Source: Solitalea longa
GTDB lineage: Bacteria; Bacteroidota; Bacteroidia; Sphingobacteriales; Sphingobacteriaceae
Direction: 5' to 3'
Length of the DNA stretch: 64,000 bases
Assembly (NCBI RefSeq): GCF_002920915.1
Contig: NZ_PQVF01000005.1
Span: 186,001-250,000 of the forward strand
The position numbers and the translations under genes were made by a program. The notes under the pieces were generated by a model. The model did not search any database. It was not told where the DNA came from and saw nothing but the letters and a program-made list of their open reading frames with translations. Below, in pieces: positions 28,363 to 37,943 of the stretch; position 1 is the stretch's first letter, and each line of letters starts with the position of its first letter.

Positions 28363-31326
28363 TTAAAAACCTACATTTACACCTAAAATAATTGTTCGTG
28401 ACTGAGGAGGAGTATAGAAATCATGCCCCAGGTTCACATTACCGGTATAGCTTGCGTTTACCTCAGGATCATATCCTGTGTAATTTGTGAAAGTGAATAA
28501 ATTTTGAGCCGATAGATAAACACGAAGATTATCAATACCTAAACGTTTAGTAGTTGCCAGAGGGATGTTATACCCTAAGGTTACCGCTTTAAAACGCAAA
28601 TAAGAACCGTCTTCAACCCAACGTGATGATTTACCTGCACCGTTTCCTTCATATAAACGAGGCTGAGGAATATTGGTGATCTGACCAGGACTTTTCCAAT
28701 AATTCATTTGATCAACTGTCTGATTGTCGAAATAATCACCGTTAACTGATTGGAAGAAACCTGCAATATTGTAAAGGTCGTTACCTGAAACAAACTGTGT
28801 TTGAATATCCAGATCAAAATTATGATAAGAGAACTTGTTGCCTAAACCGCCTGAGAAGGCTGGGTTAGGATCACCCAAAATCATTTCATCAGCAGCATCG
28901 TAATCATTGGTCTTAGATCCGTCTTTATTCATATAAAGTGCATCTCCATTCTCCGGATCAACTCCGGCATACTTCTTTCCGTAAAAGATACCATATGGCT
29001 GACCCTCTTCGATACGACTTAAGGTTCTTGACCCTCCAGTAATTACAGCTCCATTCATGTTGGTAACCTTATTTCGGTTAAATGAAATATTAAAGCTGGT
29101 TGACCATTTAAATTCGTGAATTAAATTTTGAGTGTTTATGCTAAACTCTATCCCACGGTTTGTTAAGTCACCAATGTTTTTGGTTATACCCGTGAAGCCA
29201 TTTGAAGCTTGTGTTGGTAGAAATAACAATAAATCGTTAGTTCTCTTTTGATATACATCTATCTCGCCGGAAATACGATTATTAAACAAGCCATAATCAA
29301 CACCTATATTTCCCTGAGCCGTTCTTTCCCAGCTCAAATCAGGGGCGCCTAAAGTAGCGGGAGTTATACCTGCCTGATCCGCATAGAAAACAGAGTTATA
29401 TAAAGAGTGAGACGCAAAGTTTCCGATCTCTGAGTTTCCGGTAACACCATAACTTGCACGAAGTTTTAAGAAACTAATTGTACTATTATTTGCCAAGAAG
29501 TTTTCTTCACTGGCAAGCCATCCGGCTGAAATTGATGGAAACGCTCCATAACGATTATCCTTACCAAATCTTGAAGAACCATCGACACGTAGAGTGGCCC
29601 CAAACAAGTAGCGATCCTTAAATTTATAATTACCACGTAAGATATAAGAAACAAAGCTATAGCCAGTTTCGGTAGTTGATCCTGCCGAAATCACCGCTGC
29701 ATTCTGAATTTTTTTGAATGTATCGCTCGCGAAGTTTTTCCCTGAAACAGAAGTTCCTAATAGCGTGCTTTCCTGGTAATCAAAACCAGCCAACACTTGT
29801 AAGTTATGGAATTGATTAAGGGTTTTATCCCACGTCAGGTTATTTTTGAACACCCAGTTGCTTGAACGAACTTGATTGTCGCTCGAGAAGCCTTGCGGAC
29901 CTCCATCTAATGTTTTCCGTCCATTCCATACACTTTCCTCGAGATTCAGATAATCCAAACCAAACTCCGAACGGAATGTCAATTCAGGAATAAGGTTCCA
30001 ACTTAAATAAGCATTTCCTAATGTTCTGAAATTGGTTTGTGTATTAAATGCATTGTCGAGGTTAATCAGGTTATTATAGTAAAGTGTTGCATTATTGTAT
30101 TCCCCACCAGCATCATACATTGGCTGAATTGGGGGAATTGCATTCAACTGTACAGGGTTGGCGAATTCGTTATCGGCTGATATACGATCGTTTATAGATT
30201 TCACCAGGTTAATTGAAGTACCTATTTTAACACTTTTGCTTATTCCATGATCTAAATTCAAGCGGCCACTCATCCTTTTAAAATTATTCCCAAGAATTAC
30301 GCCCTTTTGATCATTTAAAGTCGAGCTTACAAAGAAGGTTGTTTTAGCATCGCCACCTGTTACAGATGCTGAATATTGCTGAACAGCACCTTTTTGAAAT
30401 GCCGAATTGTTCCAATCTGTCTCAAATGATTTGTTCCAGTCATCACTTCTTGATTCTGCTTCAAACTCTTCGGCAATATCATAGCCCATATTCTCAGCAG
30501 CTGCAGTAAATAACTCGCGGTATTGTGCTGGATTTAAGAATTGACGTAAATGAGTGGCATCACTAACACCGCCAGAAGCACTAAATGAAACTTTGGTTTT
30601 ACCAACTTTACCTTTTTTTGTTGAAACCATAATTACACCGTTAGAAGCTCTGGATCCGTAAATGGCTGCAGAAGCAGCATCCTTCAACACCTCTATCGAT
30701 TCTATATCATCCGGATTAATGTCTGCCATAGGGTTCATAGGTTCTCCTTGAGAGCCTAAATCTTCAGATACTACCGGAATGCCATCAATAACAAACAACG
30801 GTTGATTACTTGCAGATATTGAAGATATCCCCCTAACACGAATATTTACACCCTGGCCTAGCTTACCACTCCCCGAGTTAATGTAAACACCTGTGGTACG
30901 CCCCTGCAACGCACTCTCAAAAGAGCTCAACGGCTGTTCTTTAAACTCTTTCGAGGTTACTTTCCCAATTGATCCGGTTAAATCTCTCTTTAATTGAGTA
31001 CCATAACCAACCACGACTACTTCTTGCAGTTGTTTCTGATCCGCTAGTAGTGAGACATTTATAACCTCTCTACCCGCTACTTTAATTTCCTGACCGGCAA
31101 AACCTACGGCTTGAAAAACCAAAGTTGCCGAGGCATCAACTTTAATTGAAAACTTTCCGTTTCCATCTGTTTGAGCGCCATTCGAAGTCCCTTTCACTAA
31201 AACATTTGCGCCAGGTACTGGTGAACCATCTTCCTTAGATGTAACCGTACCGCTTACCTGCTTTATTTGCGCCCAACCTAATAGGCAAAAGCAATTAAAT
31301 AGTAGAAATAGTAAAACTTTCCTCAT
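28363..31326 (-). CDS. SusC/RagA family TonB-dependent porin, pair 4
   Basis: 987 residues, shorter than the other three. Signal peptide to about residue 19 (CLLGWA), regulatory-like domain about 22-93 (VSGTVTSKEDGSP, VGFAGQEIKVAG), the QLQEVVVVGYGTQLKRDLTG joint, plug with ESALQGRTTGVYI, IRVRGISSIS, PLFVIDGIPVV and IYGSRASNGVIMVSTKKG, barrel ending ILGVNVGF. The VVGYGTQ joint puts it in the large RagA subclass, unlike the TALG subclass of pairs 1-3. No STN domain. First gene of the operon with SusD pair 4, and 479 bases of gene-free DNA lie upstream. Confidence 0.93.
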   Translation of the reverse strand: MRKVLLFLLFNCFCLLGWAQIKQVSGTVTSKEDGSPVPGANVLVKGTSNGAQTDGNGKFSIKVDASATLVFQAVGFAGQEIKVAGREVINVSLLADQKQLQEVVVVGYGTQLKRDLTGSIGKVTSKEFKEQPLSSFESALQGRTTGVYINSGSGKLGQGVNIRVRGISSISASNQPLFVIDGIPVVSEDLGSQGEPMNPMADINPDDIESIEVLKDAASAAIYGSRASNGVIMVSTKKGKVGKTKVSFSASGGVSDATHLRQFLNPAQYRELFTAAAENMGYDIAEEFEAESRSDDWNKSFETDWNNSAFQKGAVQQYSASVTGGDAKTTFFVSSTLNDQKGVILGNNFKRMSGRLNLDHGISKSVKIGTSINLVKSINDRISADNEFANPVQLNAIPPIQPMYDAGGEYNNATLYYNNLINLDNAFNTQTNFRTLGNAYLSWNLIPELTFRSEFGLDYLNLEESVWNGRKTLDGGPQGFSSDNQVRSSNWVFKNNLTWDKTLNQFHNLQVLAGFDYQESTLLGTSVSGKNFASDTFKKIQNAAVISAGSTTETGYSFVSYILRGNYKFKDRYLFGATLRVDGSSRFGKDNRYGAFPSISAGWLASEENFLANNSTISFLKLRASYGVTGNSEIGNFASHSLYNSVFYADQAGITPATLGAPDLSWERTAQGNIGVDYGLFNNRISGEIDVYQKRTNDLLLFLPTQASNGFTGITKNIGDLTNRGIEFSINTQNLIHEFKWSTSFNISFNRNKVTNMNGAVITGGSRTLSRIEEGQPYGIFYGKKYAGVDPENGDALYMNKDGSKTNDYDAADEMILGDPNPAFSGGLGNKFSYHNFDLDIQTQFVSGNDLYNIAGFFQSVNGDYFDNQTVDQMNYWKSPGQITNIPQPRLYEGNGAGKSSRWVEDGSYLRFKAVTLGYNIPLATTKRLGIDNLRVYLSAQNLFTFTNYTGYDPEVNASYTGNVNLGHDFYTPPQSRTIILGVNVGF

Positions 31327-31805
31327 ATATGTAATTTTTGGATTTTCAAGTTTTAATAGACATAAGGTAAATTAGAATTGTCTTTACAGTAGCCGACAAT
31401 TTCATGATAGAGACATTTCTAAAAACAAGATAAAACTATATTTTAAATTTAGACGATTTTAACTCAAAAAATAAGCTAAAATTTTAAAAAACGATATTAA
31501 ATAGTGAAAAACATCCGAATACAGGCCGATTCAACTCGAATTTCTATTTAAAATGTTACAATTTATCCTTAAAAGATGTTGGCACTTTCAAATTGAAATA
31601 GAAATGCCCTTGATATCGTTTGTATCAGTTATAAGAGATATACTTCTGGGTCAAACAGCTTATAAAAGCATTAAATCGTTAAACTTACTATGTACTTATT
31701 TCTCCTTGCCATAAAAAGCATCCCTAGGATAAAAATGCCTTTAATAAAAAAAGGGTCAATTTCGTAAAGACGAAATTGACCCTTTTTAGTTTTTGATATA
31801 TCTAT
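31327..31805. other. Gene-free spacer upstream of susC pair 4
   Basis: About 480 bases, AT-rich. It holds the leader of susC pair 4 on the left and the terminator of the biotin-carrier gene at 31748-31787. I saw no gene, no clear promoter box and no repeat between. Confidence 0.6.
31748..31787 (-). terminator. Strong terminator after the biotin-carrier gene
   Basis: The 17-base arms beginning AAAAAGGGTCAATTTCG pair perfectly with the right arm ending GACCCTTTTT around a 6-base loop. It ends the long minus-strand run that begins at nuoA. Confidence 0.92.
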
Positions 31806-32309
31806 TTATTTAAAGGCGATGAGTATCTGATTTTTTTCAACCGTTTCTCTCTCTTTAATTTTTATGGTTTTAATAATGCCATCGGCCGACGCTTTTATAA
31901 TGTTCTCCATCTTCATCGCCTCCAAAACCAGCAATGCATCATCTTTTTTAACTTCATCGCCTTCATTTACCAGAACCTTCAATACCAAACCAGGCATTGG
32001 TGCTTTAAGATCGTTCATTTTATGAGCACTGCCCGCGTCCATACCAAGGCTATGCAAAAGCTCGTCAAACTTATCCTTTAGTTCAATATTATACTTATTG
32101 CCATTAATCAGTACGGTTGCTGTTTTTAGTTCCACATTATGTTCCAGTACTTCGGCATTGAAAGACTTTCCGTCGGCATTTAAAATATGGTAGTTATCGT
32201 TCGATATTTCTTTAATATCTACATTGAGTGCTTTATCCTTAACTAAAACAGTATCCTTAGTAGTTGAAACTGAAAATGTTTCTTTTTTATTGACCGTGGC
32301 TTTATACAT
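31806..32309 (-). CDS. Biotin carboxyl-carrier protein
   Basis: 167 residues. The C-terminal 70 residues form a biotinyl domain: LKAPMPGLVLKVLVNEGDEV, then EAMKMEN with the biotinylated Lys at position 133, then the closing KERETVEKNQILIAF. The N-terminal part (about 1-90) is the linker-like region seen in carrier subunits of acyl-CoA or oxaloacetate-type carboxylases. It shuttles carboxybiotin between a biotin carboxylase and a carboxyltransferase in the cytoplasm. Neither partner gene is adjacent, so it is unclear whether it serves acetyl-CoA, propionyl-CoA or another carboxylase. Last gene before a strong terminator. Confidence 0.88.
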   Translation of the reverse strand: MYKATVNKKETFSVSTTKDTVLVKDKALNVDIKEISNDNYHILNADGKSFNAEVLEHNVELKTATVLINGNKYNIELKDKFDELLHSLGMDAGSAHKMNDLKAPMPGLVLKVLVNEGDEVKKDDALLVLEAMKMENIIKASADGIIKTIKIKERETVEKNQILIAFK

Positions 32310-32357
32310 ATTAAGGTTTATGAGGACTCAAACTTAATTAAAATTCATTGATAATGA

Positions 32358-33083
32358 TCAATTGCTCATTGCATATTGAACCAGATTGGCTCCCATCTGC
32401 AAGGCTTTCTGATGAATTTCCGGCGAATCAGCTGAATAAACACCCAGATCCTCCCAGCCGTTTCCTAAATCCGTTTCAAAGTCATAGAAGCAAACTACAC
32501 GCCCCTGGTAGATTAAAGCAAATCCCTGTGCCCTTTTTCCTTCATGCTCATGCACTTTAGGCAGCCCGTTTGGAAACTTATATTTCTGATTAAAAATAGG
32601 GTGACTGGCAGGTAGTTCAACAAAGTCGAGCTCTGGAAATACCTTCTTCATTTCTAAGCGGATAAACTTATCGAATCCATAATTATCACATATATGAAGA
32701 AAACCTCCTCCAACTAAATAGCTCCGAAGATTTTGCGCTTCCTGCTGCGAAAATATAATATTACCGTGCCCGGTTACAAATACATAAGGGTAGTTAAACA
32801 GCTCCGCGCTTCCCGGCTCAACAATAGCTTCATCAGGATAAAAGTTAGTGCCAATGTTATCATTACAAAATTTAACCAAATTAGGTAAAGCCGTGCGGTC
32901 TCCATACCAATCGCCGCCGCCGTTATATTTCAATCTGGCAATTTTATAGGATGGCGGCAAAAAAGCTGTTAGGATAAAGAAAGACAGGATGAAAAGTAAG
33001 GAAAGAAATGCCTTTAGGAGGAAAATTGAAAAAGAGTGTCCTCTCCCAAAATTTACTGCAGCCGTATAGTTATTAGTGTTCAT
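32358..33083 (-). CDS. DUF4159 domain protein
   Basis: 241 residues. A single N-terminal membrane segment (about residues 20-45, FLLKAFLSLLFILSFFILTA) anchors a DUF4159 domain: LKYNGGGDWYGDRTALPNL near the start, then YPYVFVTGHGNI, YLVGGGFLHICDNYG and a DFVELPASHPIF motif. The fold is thought to be glutamine-amidotransferase-like. In Bacteroidetes such proteins often accompany MoxR/vWA gliding or aerotolerance clusters, but none is present here. It sits 46 bases after rsmE. Function unknown. Confidence 0.8.
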   Translation of the reverse strand: MNTNNYTAAVNFGRGHSFSIFLLKAFLSLLFILSFFILTAFLPPSYKIARLKYNGGGDWYGDRTALPNLVKFCNDNIGTNFYPDEAIVEPGSAELFNYPYVFVTGHGNIIFSQQEAQNLRSYLVGGGFLHICDNYGFDKFIRLEMKKVFPELDFVELPASHPIFNQKYKFPNGLPKVHEHEGKRAQGFALIYQGRVVCFYDFETDLGNGWEDLGVYSADSPEIHQKALQMGANLVQYAMSN

Positions 33084-33129
33084 TTATATTGATCTCAGGG
33101 CGGATTTAAATTCCGATTCCTAAAATAAC

Positions 33130-33831
33130 CTATTCATTCATAAAATTCAACTGGGCGCAAGCAACTACTCCGGCAGTTTCTGTTCGGAGACGGCTTTCGC
33201 CAAGCGTAATTGGGGCAAAACCGTTATTCATTGCTAAGGTAATCTCCTCTTCCGAAAAATCCCCTTCAGGCCCTATTAAAACAAGAACCTCTGTTTCTTT
33301 ATGGTACGACTGGCCCAGAGATTTACGATCGGTGTCGAGACAATGGGCTATAAATTTTACTTTTTCGTTTGACTGAACTATAAAACGTTTAAAATCGATG
33401 CTGTCATTAAGTTTCGGCTGGTAGGCCTTTAAGCTTTGCTTCATGGCCGAAATAATGATCTTGTTCAGACGGTCTGTTTTTACATCTTTTCTTTCAGAAC
33501 GTTGGCAGATGATGGGAGTAATTTCGTCAACTCCCATTTCAGTCACCTTCTCCAAAAACCATTCGATCCGTTCTATATTTTTTGTGGGAGCAATAGCAAT
33601 ATGCAGATAGAAATTACGCTTGCCATATTGTTGTTCAACCTCTAAAACTTTTAATGCGCATCGTTTCGGATGCGCATCAACAATTTCAGTTTTATAAAAT
33701 CCGCCTTTACCGTCAATCAAGTAAATAATATCACCATTAACAAGGCGCAAAACCCTTACACAATGTTTACTTTCTTCTTCGTTCAACTGGTAAAAATCAC
33801 CGATTATATCAGGTGTAAAGAACAAATGCAT
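33130..33831 (-). CDS. rsmE: 16S rRNA (uracil-1498-N3)-methyltransferase
   Basis: SAM-dependent SPOUT enzyme that methylates U1498 of 16S rRNA. 233 residues, normal length. N-terminal PUA-like domain (ESKHCVRVLR, VDAHPKRCALKV), then the SPOUT part: IERIEWFLEKVTEMGVDEI, PIICQRSERK, and the SAM-binding knot LVLIGPEGDFSEEEI with LGESRLRTETAGV near the end. Its neighbours, a CorC-like gene and DUF4159, are unrelated and the cluster is probably a loose housekeeping unit. Confidence 0.95.
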   Translation of the reverse strand: MHLFFTPDIIGDFYQLNEEESKHCVRVLRLVNGDIIYLIDGKGGFYKTEIVDAHPKRCALKVLEVEQQYGKRNFYLHIAIAPTKNIERIEWFLEKVTEMGVDEITPIICQRSERKDVKTDRLNKIIISAMKQSLKAYQPKLNDSIDFKRFIVQSNEKVKFIAHCLDTDRKSLGQSYHKETEVLVLIGPEGDFSEEEITLAMNNGFAPITLGESRLRTETAGVVACAQLNFMNE

Positions 33832-33860
33832 GAGCGAAATTTTAATATTAAAAGCAGAAG

Positions 33861-35201
33861 CTATACGTTAGGTTCACCGGGTTCCTGACTATGCATTACA
33901 ATACGCACCGATTCAACCATTCTGTTGGATTTCTTCAGTATGGTAAAGTTATATCCGTAAGCATCCATGCTGTCGCCAACATCCGGAATGCGCTCAAAAA
34001 TAACGTTCATTAATCCGGCCACTGAATCATAATCATCATCTTCAGGCAACTCACTAGGAAGAAACTCATTCACGTCTGTAATAGGCGCAGATGCATTAAC
34101 TATCCATTCGTTATCGGCTACTTCCTCAACTACAGGTACTTCCTCATCATACTCATCCTGAATTTCACCCACCAGTTCTTCAACTATGTCTTCAAGTGTA
34201 ACCATGCCTGCTGTACCACCAAATTCATCAAGCACAATAGCCATAATAGGCTTTTTCTGCTGACGAAGCTCTGTAAGCAAATCGCTTATTTTTTTTGATT
34301 CAGGAGTGTAAAGTGGCTCGCGCAACATATCCCTTAAAACAATTTCTTGCTTATTGGCAACTTTGGCAAGTACATCTTTGGCGTGAAGAATTCCAATAAT
34401 ATTATCAATTGTTTTGTCGTAAACCGGTAATCGTGTGTACCCTTCATGAACCACTGTCTTCACCACTTCCACGGGTGGCATACTAATGTCAATAGCGGCA
34501 ATTTGAGTACGCGGAATCATGATATTCTTAACAATACGTTCCTGGAAGTCGAATACATTTTGGATGAGGTCGTGTTCTGATTCCTCTAGCACTCCACTTT
34601 GTTTTCCTTGTTCCAAAATCAATTGAAGTTCTTCTGAACTATGAGCCTCGTGGCTATGAGCTGGATTTATTCCAAACGCCTTTAAAACCAAATTTGCAAA
34701 ACCATTCAACAACCATATTACCGGACGTGCAACAATGTAAAAGAAATGCAGTGGGTAAGAAATAGCTATTGAGATTGCAATAGGTCGCTGAATTGCCATT
34801 GATTTTGGTGCTAGCTCCCCAAATACAATATGTAAAATTGTAATAACGGAAAACGCTACTGGAGCAGCAATTGAATGACTAACTAATTCGGGGTTTGCAA
34901 AATGGATGTCTAGTAAATTAAATGCCTTAATTGTTATTAATGACATTGTTTTTTCACCAAACCAACCTAAGCCTAAACTGGCTAAGGTTATTCCTAACTG
35001 TGTGGCAGCTAAATACCCATCTAAATGACGGATAATATGTTTGGCCATTTTTGCAGGGGCGCTCCCCTCTTTGGCCTTTAAGTCTATTTGAGAAGAACGG
35101 ACCTTCACAATTGCAAACTCGGCTGCAACGAAAAATCCGTTCAGAAATACCAAAAATAGGATAAGAAAAATATCGAATATCGTGACGGGATCTGTCGCCA
35201 T
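33861..35201 (-). CDS. CorC/HlyC-type membrane protein (CNNM + CBS domains)
   Basis: 446 residues. N-terminal CNNM/DUF21 domain with four membrane segments in about residues 5-190 (FDIFLILFLVFLNGFFVAAE, ATQLGITLASLGLGW, HIVFGELAPKSMAIQ), a tandem CBS pair at about 205-330 (IMIPRTQIAAID, RLPVYDKTIDNIIGILHAKD, MAIVLDEFGGTAGMVTLED), and a C-terminal transporter-associated CorC_HlyC domain (about 350-440). Relatives are implicated in Mg2+/Co2+ efflux; the label haemolysin is historical. Overlap-free but only five bases after ppa, so probably co-transcribed. Confidence 0.9.
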   Translation of the reverse strand: MATDPVTIFDIFLILFLVFLNGFFVAAEFAIVKVRSSQIDLKAKEGSAPAKMAKHIIRHLDGYLAATQLGITLASLGLGWFGEKTMSLITIKAFNLLDIHFANPELVSHSIAAPVAFSVITILHIVFGELAPKSMAIQRPIAISIAISYPLHFFYIVARPVIWLLNGFANLVLKAFGINPAHSHEAHSSEELQLILEQGKQSGVLEESEHDLIQNVFDFQERIVKNIMIPRTQIAAIDISMPPVEVVKTVVHEGYTRLPVYDKTIDNIIGILHAKDVLAKVANKQEIVLRDMLREPLYTPESKKISDLLTELRQQKKPIMAIVLDEFGGTAGMVTLEDIVEELVGEIQDEYDEEVPVVEEVADNEWIVNASAPITDVNEFLPSELPEDDDYDSVAGLMNVIFERIPDVGDSMDAYGYNFTILKKSNRMVESVRIVMHSQEPGEPNV

Positions 35202-35206
35202 ATGGT

Positions 35207-35749
35207 TTAGTTCTTATTCCTAAAAGTTTTATCGTAAAGCTCTAAAGCTTCGTTAATCACCTTATATGCATAACGCTTGCCTAAAAAGTGCTCCACTTTT
35301 ACGTCTTTGTGTTCCAACGCTTTATAATCAGAAAAGAATCTTGCAATTTCTTTCTCTGTATGCGGAGGCAATTCAGATAAATCGTTAATGTGATTTACGG
35401 ACATATCATTATTTGCAACAGCAATAATTTTATCATCACGCTCATCACCATCAATCATATGCATAACGCCAATTACTTTGGCTTCTATAATTGAAAGTGG
35501 AATTACTTCTTCTGAACAAAGCACTAAAATATCCAACGGATCATTATCATCACAATACGTTTGAGGAATAAATCCATAGTTTGCTGGATACATAACAGAA
35601 GAAAACAGAACCCTGTCTAATTTCAACAGCCCTGTTTTTTTATCAACTTCATATTTAGCTTTAGACCCCTTAGGGATCTCAATAATTGCATCTACAAGTT
35701 CCGGTCTTTTGCTTCCCGGATCAACCGAGTGCCACGGATCAACTCCCAT
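35207..35749 (-). CDS. ppa: Inorganic pyrophosphatase, family I
   Basis: Hydrolyses cytosolic PPi to phosphate and so pulls biosynthetic reactions forward; Mg2+-dependent. 180 residues, normal for the soluble bacterial family. Motifs: [40 protein letters not shown] with the metal-binding signature [10 protein letters not shown], then [19 protein letters not shown]. 28 bases after the DedA-family gene. Confidence 0.96.
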   Translation of the reverse strand: MGVDPWHSVDPGSKRPELVDAIIEIPKGSKAKYEVDKKTGLLKLDRVLFSSVMYPANYGFIPQTYCDDNDPLDILVLCSEEVIPLSIIEAKVIGVMHMIDGDERDDKIIAVANNDMSVNHINDLSELPPHTEKEIARFFSDYKALEHKDVKVEHFLGKRYAYKVINEALELYDKTFRNKN

Positions 35750-35777
35750 ATTAATTTATTATATATTAAAATTTTGA

Positions 35778-36449
35778 TTAAGCTTCAGCTTCGGTGCTAC
35801 TATTAACTTTTGTTCTTGTTTTCAAATATCCTATAATCACAGGAGTAGTAGTAATTACCACTAAACCAATTACAATGATTTCGAGATGGTTACGAAGCCA
35901 AGGAAAAGCCTGACCTAAAAAATAACCACCCATAACCATAGATACCACCCAGCCAATACACCCTAAAACGTTATAAAAAACAAACTTTTTAGAATCCATC
36001 TGAACTATTCCGGCAACAATAGGTGCAAACGTACGAATGATAGGAAGAAAACGAGCCAGAACGATCATGCCTGCACCGCGTTTTTCATAAAACTCCTTTG
36101 CGGCATGCAAATGCTTTTGCTTGAAGAAGAAAGTGTCCTTCTTTTTAAATAAAGACGGCCCGGCCTTTACGCCGAACCAATACCCGACCATATTACCTAA
36201 AATACCGGCTATTATTACGGTAACAGTAACCGCAACCACACCTACTTCAACATTATCAATTGCTTTCATTGGATATTCGGCCAAATGCAAACCGGTAATA
36301 AAAAGCAATGAGTCGCCAGGTAAGAAAAATCCTACAAATAAACCTGTTTCTGCAAAAATGATAAACAACAATATCCAGAATGCAAACGGTTGGGCTAAGA
36401 TCCAATTAGGATCTATTATATGTCTAAAAAACTCGAGGATTTCCTGCAT
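35778..36449 (-). CDS. DedA family membrane protein
   Basis: 223 residues. Typical DedA layout: an N-terminal re-entrant region with FAETGLFVGFFLPGDSLLF, a central ARFLPIIRTFAPIVAGI motif containing the conserved Arg residues, and several hydrophobic helices (about 20-45, 70-95, 145-170, 180-200). DedA/VTT proteins are lipid flippases or proton-dependent transporters; some recycle undecaprenyl phosphate. It starts 52 bases after nuoN with no terminator between, so read-through from the nuo operon is likely. Confidence 0.9.
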   Translation of the reverse strand: MQEILEFFRHIIDPNWILAQPFAFWILLFIIFAETGLFVGFFLPGDSLLFITGLHLAEYPMKAIDNVEVGVVAVTVTVIIAGILGNMVGYWFGVKAGPSLFKKKDTFFFKQKHLHAAKEFYEKRGAGMIVLARFLPIIRTFAPIVAGIVQMDSKKFVFYNVLGCIGWVVSMVMGGYFLGQAFPWLRNHLEIIVIGLVVITTTPVIIGYLKTRTKVNSSTEAEA

Positions 36450-36501
36450 AATGATTGAAAGCGCTCCTTTATAATATAAAAGTAAGGGTTTACCTCACTA
36501 C

Positions 36502-37869
36502 CTACAAAATATTTGTAATTAAGGCAGGGGCAATTCCTAGCAAGATAGTAATCATTATACAAAAGATAAGAACAAATTTATAGGCGAGGCTCAATTGAAT
36601 CGATTCACTGTTTTCTGACTCCCTTAAATACATAGCAATTATTACTTTAAAATAGTAATAAATACCTACAGCAGCCATCAAAACTGCAATAGCAATCAAC
36701 CATGTATAATTAGCGGCAATTGCCACTCCGAAGATATAAAACTTACCAAAAAAGCCTGCTGTTAATGGAATACCACCCAATGAACATAGAGCTACTGTCA
36801 TTACAAATGCCAAAACAGGATTAGTGCGACCTAAACCGTTAAAAGCCGAGAGATCATCCGAACCCTTTTGCTCTTTAACAGCAACCATAACACCAAAAGA
36901 GGCAACCGAAGCAATTGAATAAGCTACTGAATAGATTAAAATTGCATTTGGAGAAGCCTGACCCAACAACAAGATAGCTATAAGCATGTATCCAGCATGA
37001 GAAATACTTGAATAGGCTAGCATCCGTTTTACATTCTGCTGGAATGCTGCGGTAATGTTACCTATCAAAAGTGTGAGCACCACCATTACTACAAGTGTAA
37101 CAGTCCAGATAGCAGGTACAGATGTAAATGCTGATCCAAATAAACGCAGGAATGCTGCAAATCCAGCTGTTTTAACTACAGTAGACATGAAGGAGCTAAC
37201 TAAAGTTGGTGCTCCCTGGTAAACATCCGGAGTCCAGAAGTGGAATGGAGCCACCCCTACTTTAAATGTCATAGCAATAAGCATGAAAATTACCCCTGCA
37301 TAAAATAATAGAGGTTGCTCTGAAGCCTTACCTGCAATTTGCACCAGGTTAAAGCTTCCGGTTGCACCGTATATTAAAGCAATACCAAACAATAAAATAC
37401 CAGTTGCGAATGAACCCATTAAAAAATACTTCAATGCGGCTTCATTCGACGCACTATCCGTTTTTTTAATACCGGCCATGATGTACATGCTAACCGACAG
37501 AATTTCGATACCAATGAAAAGCATTGACATATTCTGGAACGATACCATTACCACTCCACCTGACAATGCGAACAGCAAAATAGTATAGTATTCAGCAACA
37601 TTCGAACTGATCTTCTCAAAATAATTGCCTGATAAAAGAAAAATAAGAATGGTTGTAGCGATTAAAAGGATGCTGAATGCAATAGCATAATTGTTAAACA
37701 CCAGCATATCGTTGAAATAGGATATATTTTTATCCCAAACACAAACAAGAGATGCGGCAGCACCCAAAAGTCCCAAAACAGAAACCGGCAATAAGGCACT
37801 TTTAACCTTATATAAGCCCAAGTAAAGAACTACAATCGCGGTAATCGCTATAATGATAATTGAACTCAT
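36502..37869 (-). CDS. nuoN: NADH-quinone oxidoreductase subunit N
   Basis: Antiporter-like, proton-pumping subunit of the membrane arm of complex I. 455 residues with about 13-14 hydrophobic helices. It retains the Mrp-type features: IGIEILSVSMYIMAG, the lysine helix SNEAALKYFLMGSFATGI, VAPFHFWTPDVYQGAPT, and KRMLAYSSISHAGYM. Last of the 14 nuo genes, 74 bases after nuoM. Confidence 0.95.
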   Translation of the reverse strand: MSSIIIIAITAIVVLYLGLYKVKSALLPVSVLGLLGAAASLVCVWDKNISYFNDMLVFNNYAIAFSILLIATTILIFLLSGNYFEKISSNVAEYYTILLFALSGGVVMVSFQNMSMLFIGIEILSVSMYIMAGIKKTDSASNEAALKYFLMGSFATGILLFGIALIYGATGSFNLVQIAGKASEQPLLFYAGVIFMLIAMTFKVGVAPFHFWTPDVYQGAPTLVSSFMSTVVKTAGFAAFLRLFGSAFTSVPAIWTVTLVVMVVLTLLIGNITAAFQQNVKRMLAYSSISHAGYMLIAILLLGQASPNAILIYSVAYSIASVASFGVMVAVKEQKGSDDLSAFNGLGRTNPVLAFVMTVALCSLGGIPLTAGFFGKFYIFGVAIAANYTWLIAIAVLMAAVGIYYYFKVIIAMYLRESENSESIQLSLAYKFVLIFCIMITILLGIAPALITNIL

Positions 37870-37943
37870 TCTTTGTTATTATTTTGATTGCATTAATTCA
37901 AGCTGCTTAATTTAATTGGGCAGTTAAATCAATGAAATAATTA

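Noticed and set aside
31570-31600. Second sigma-54-like TTGGCAC
   Set aside because: No GC or GT at the right distance and no gene start behind it.
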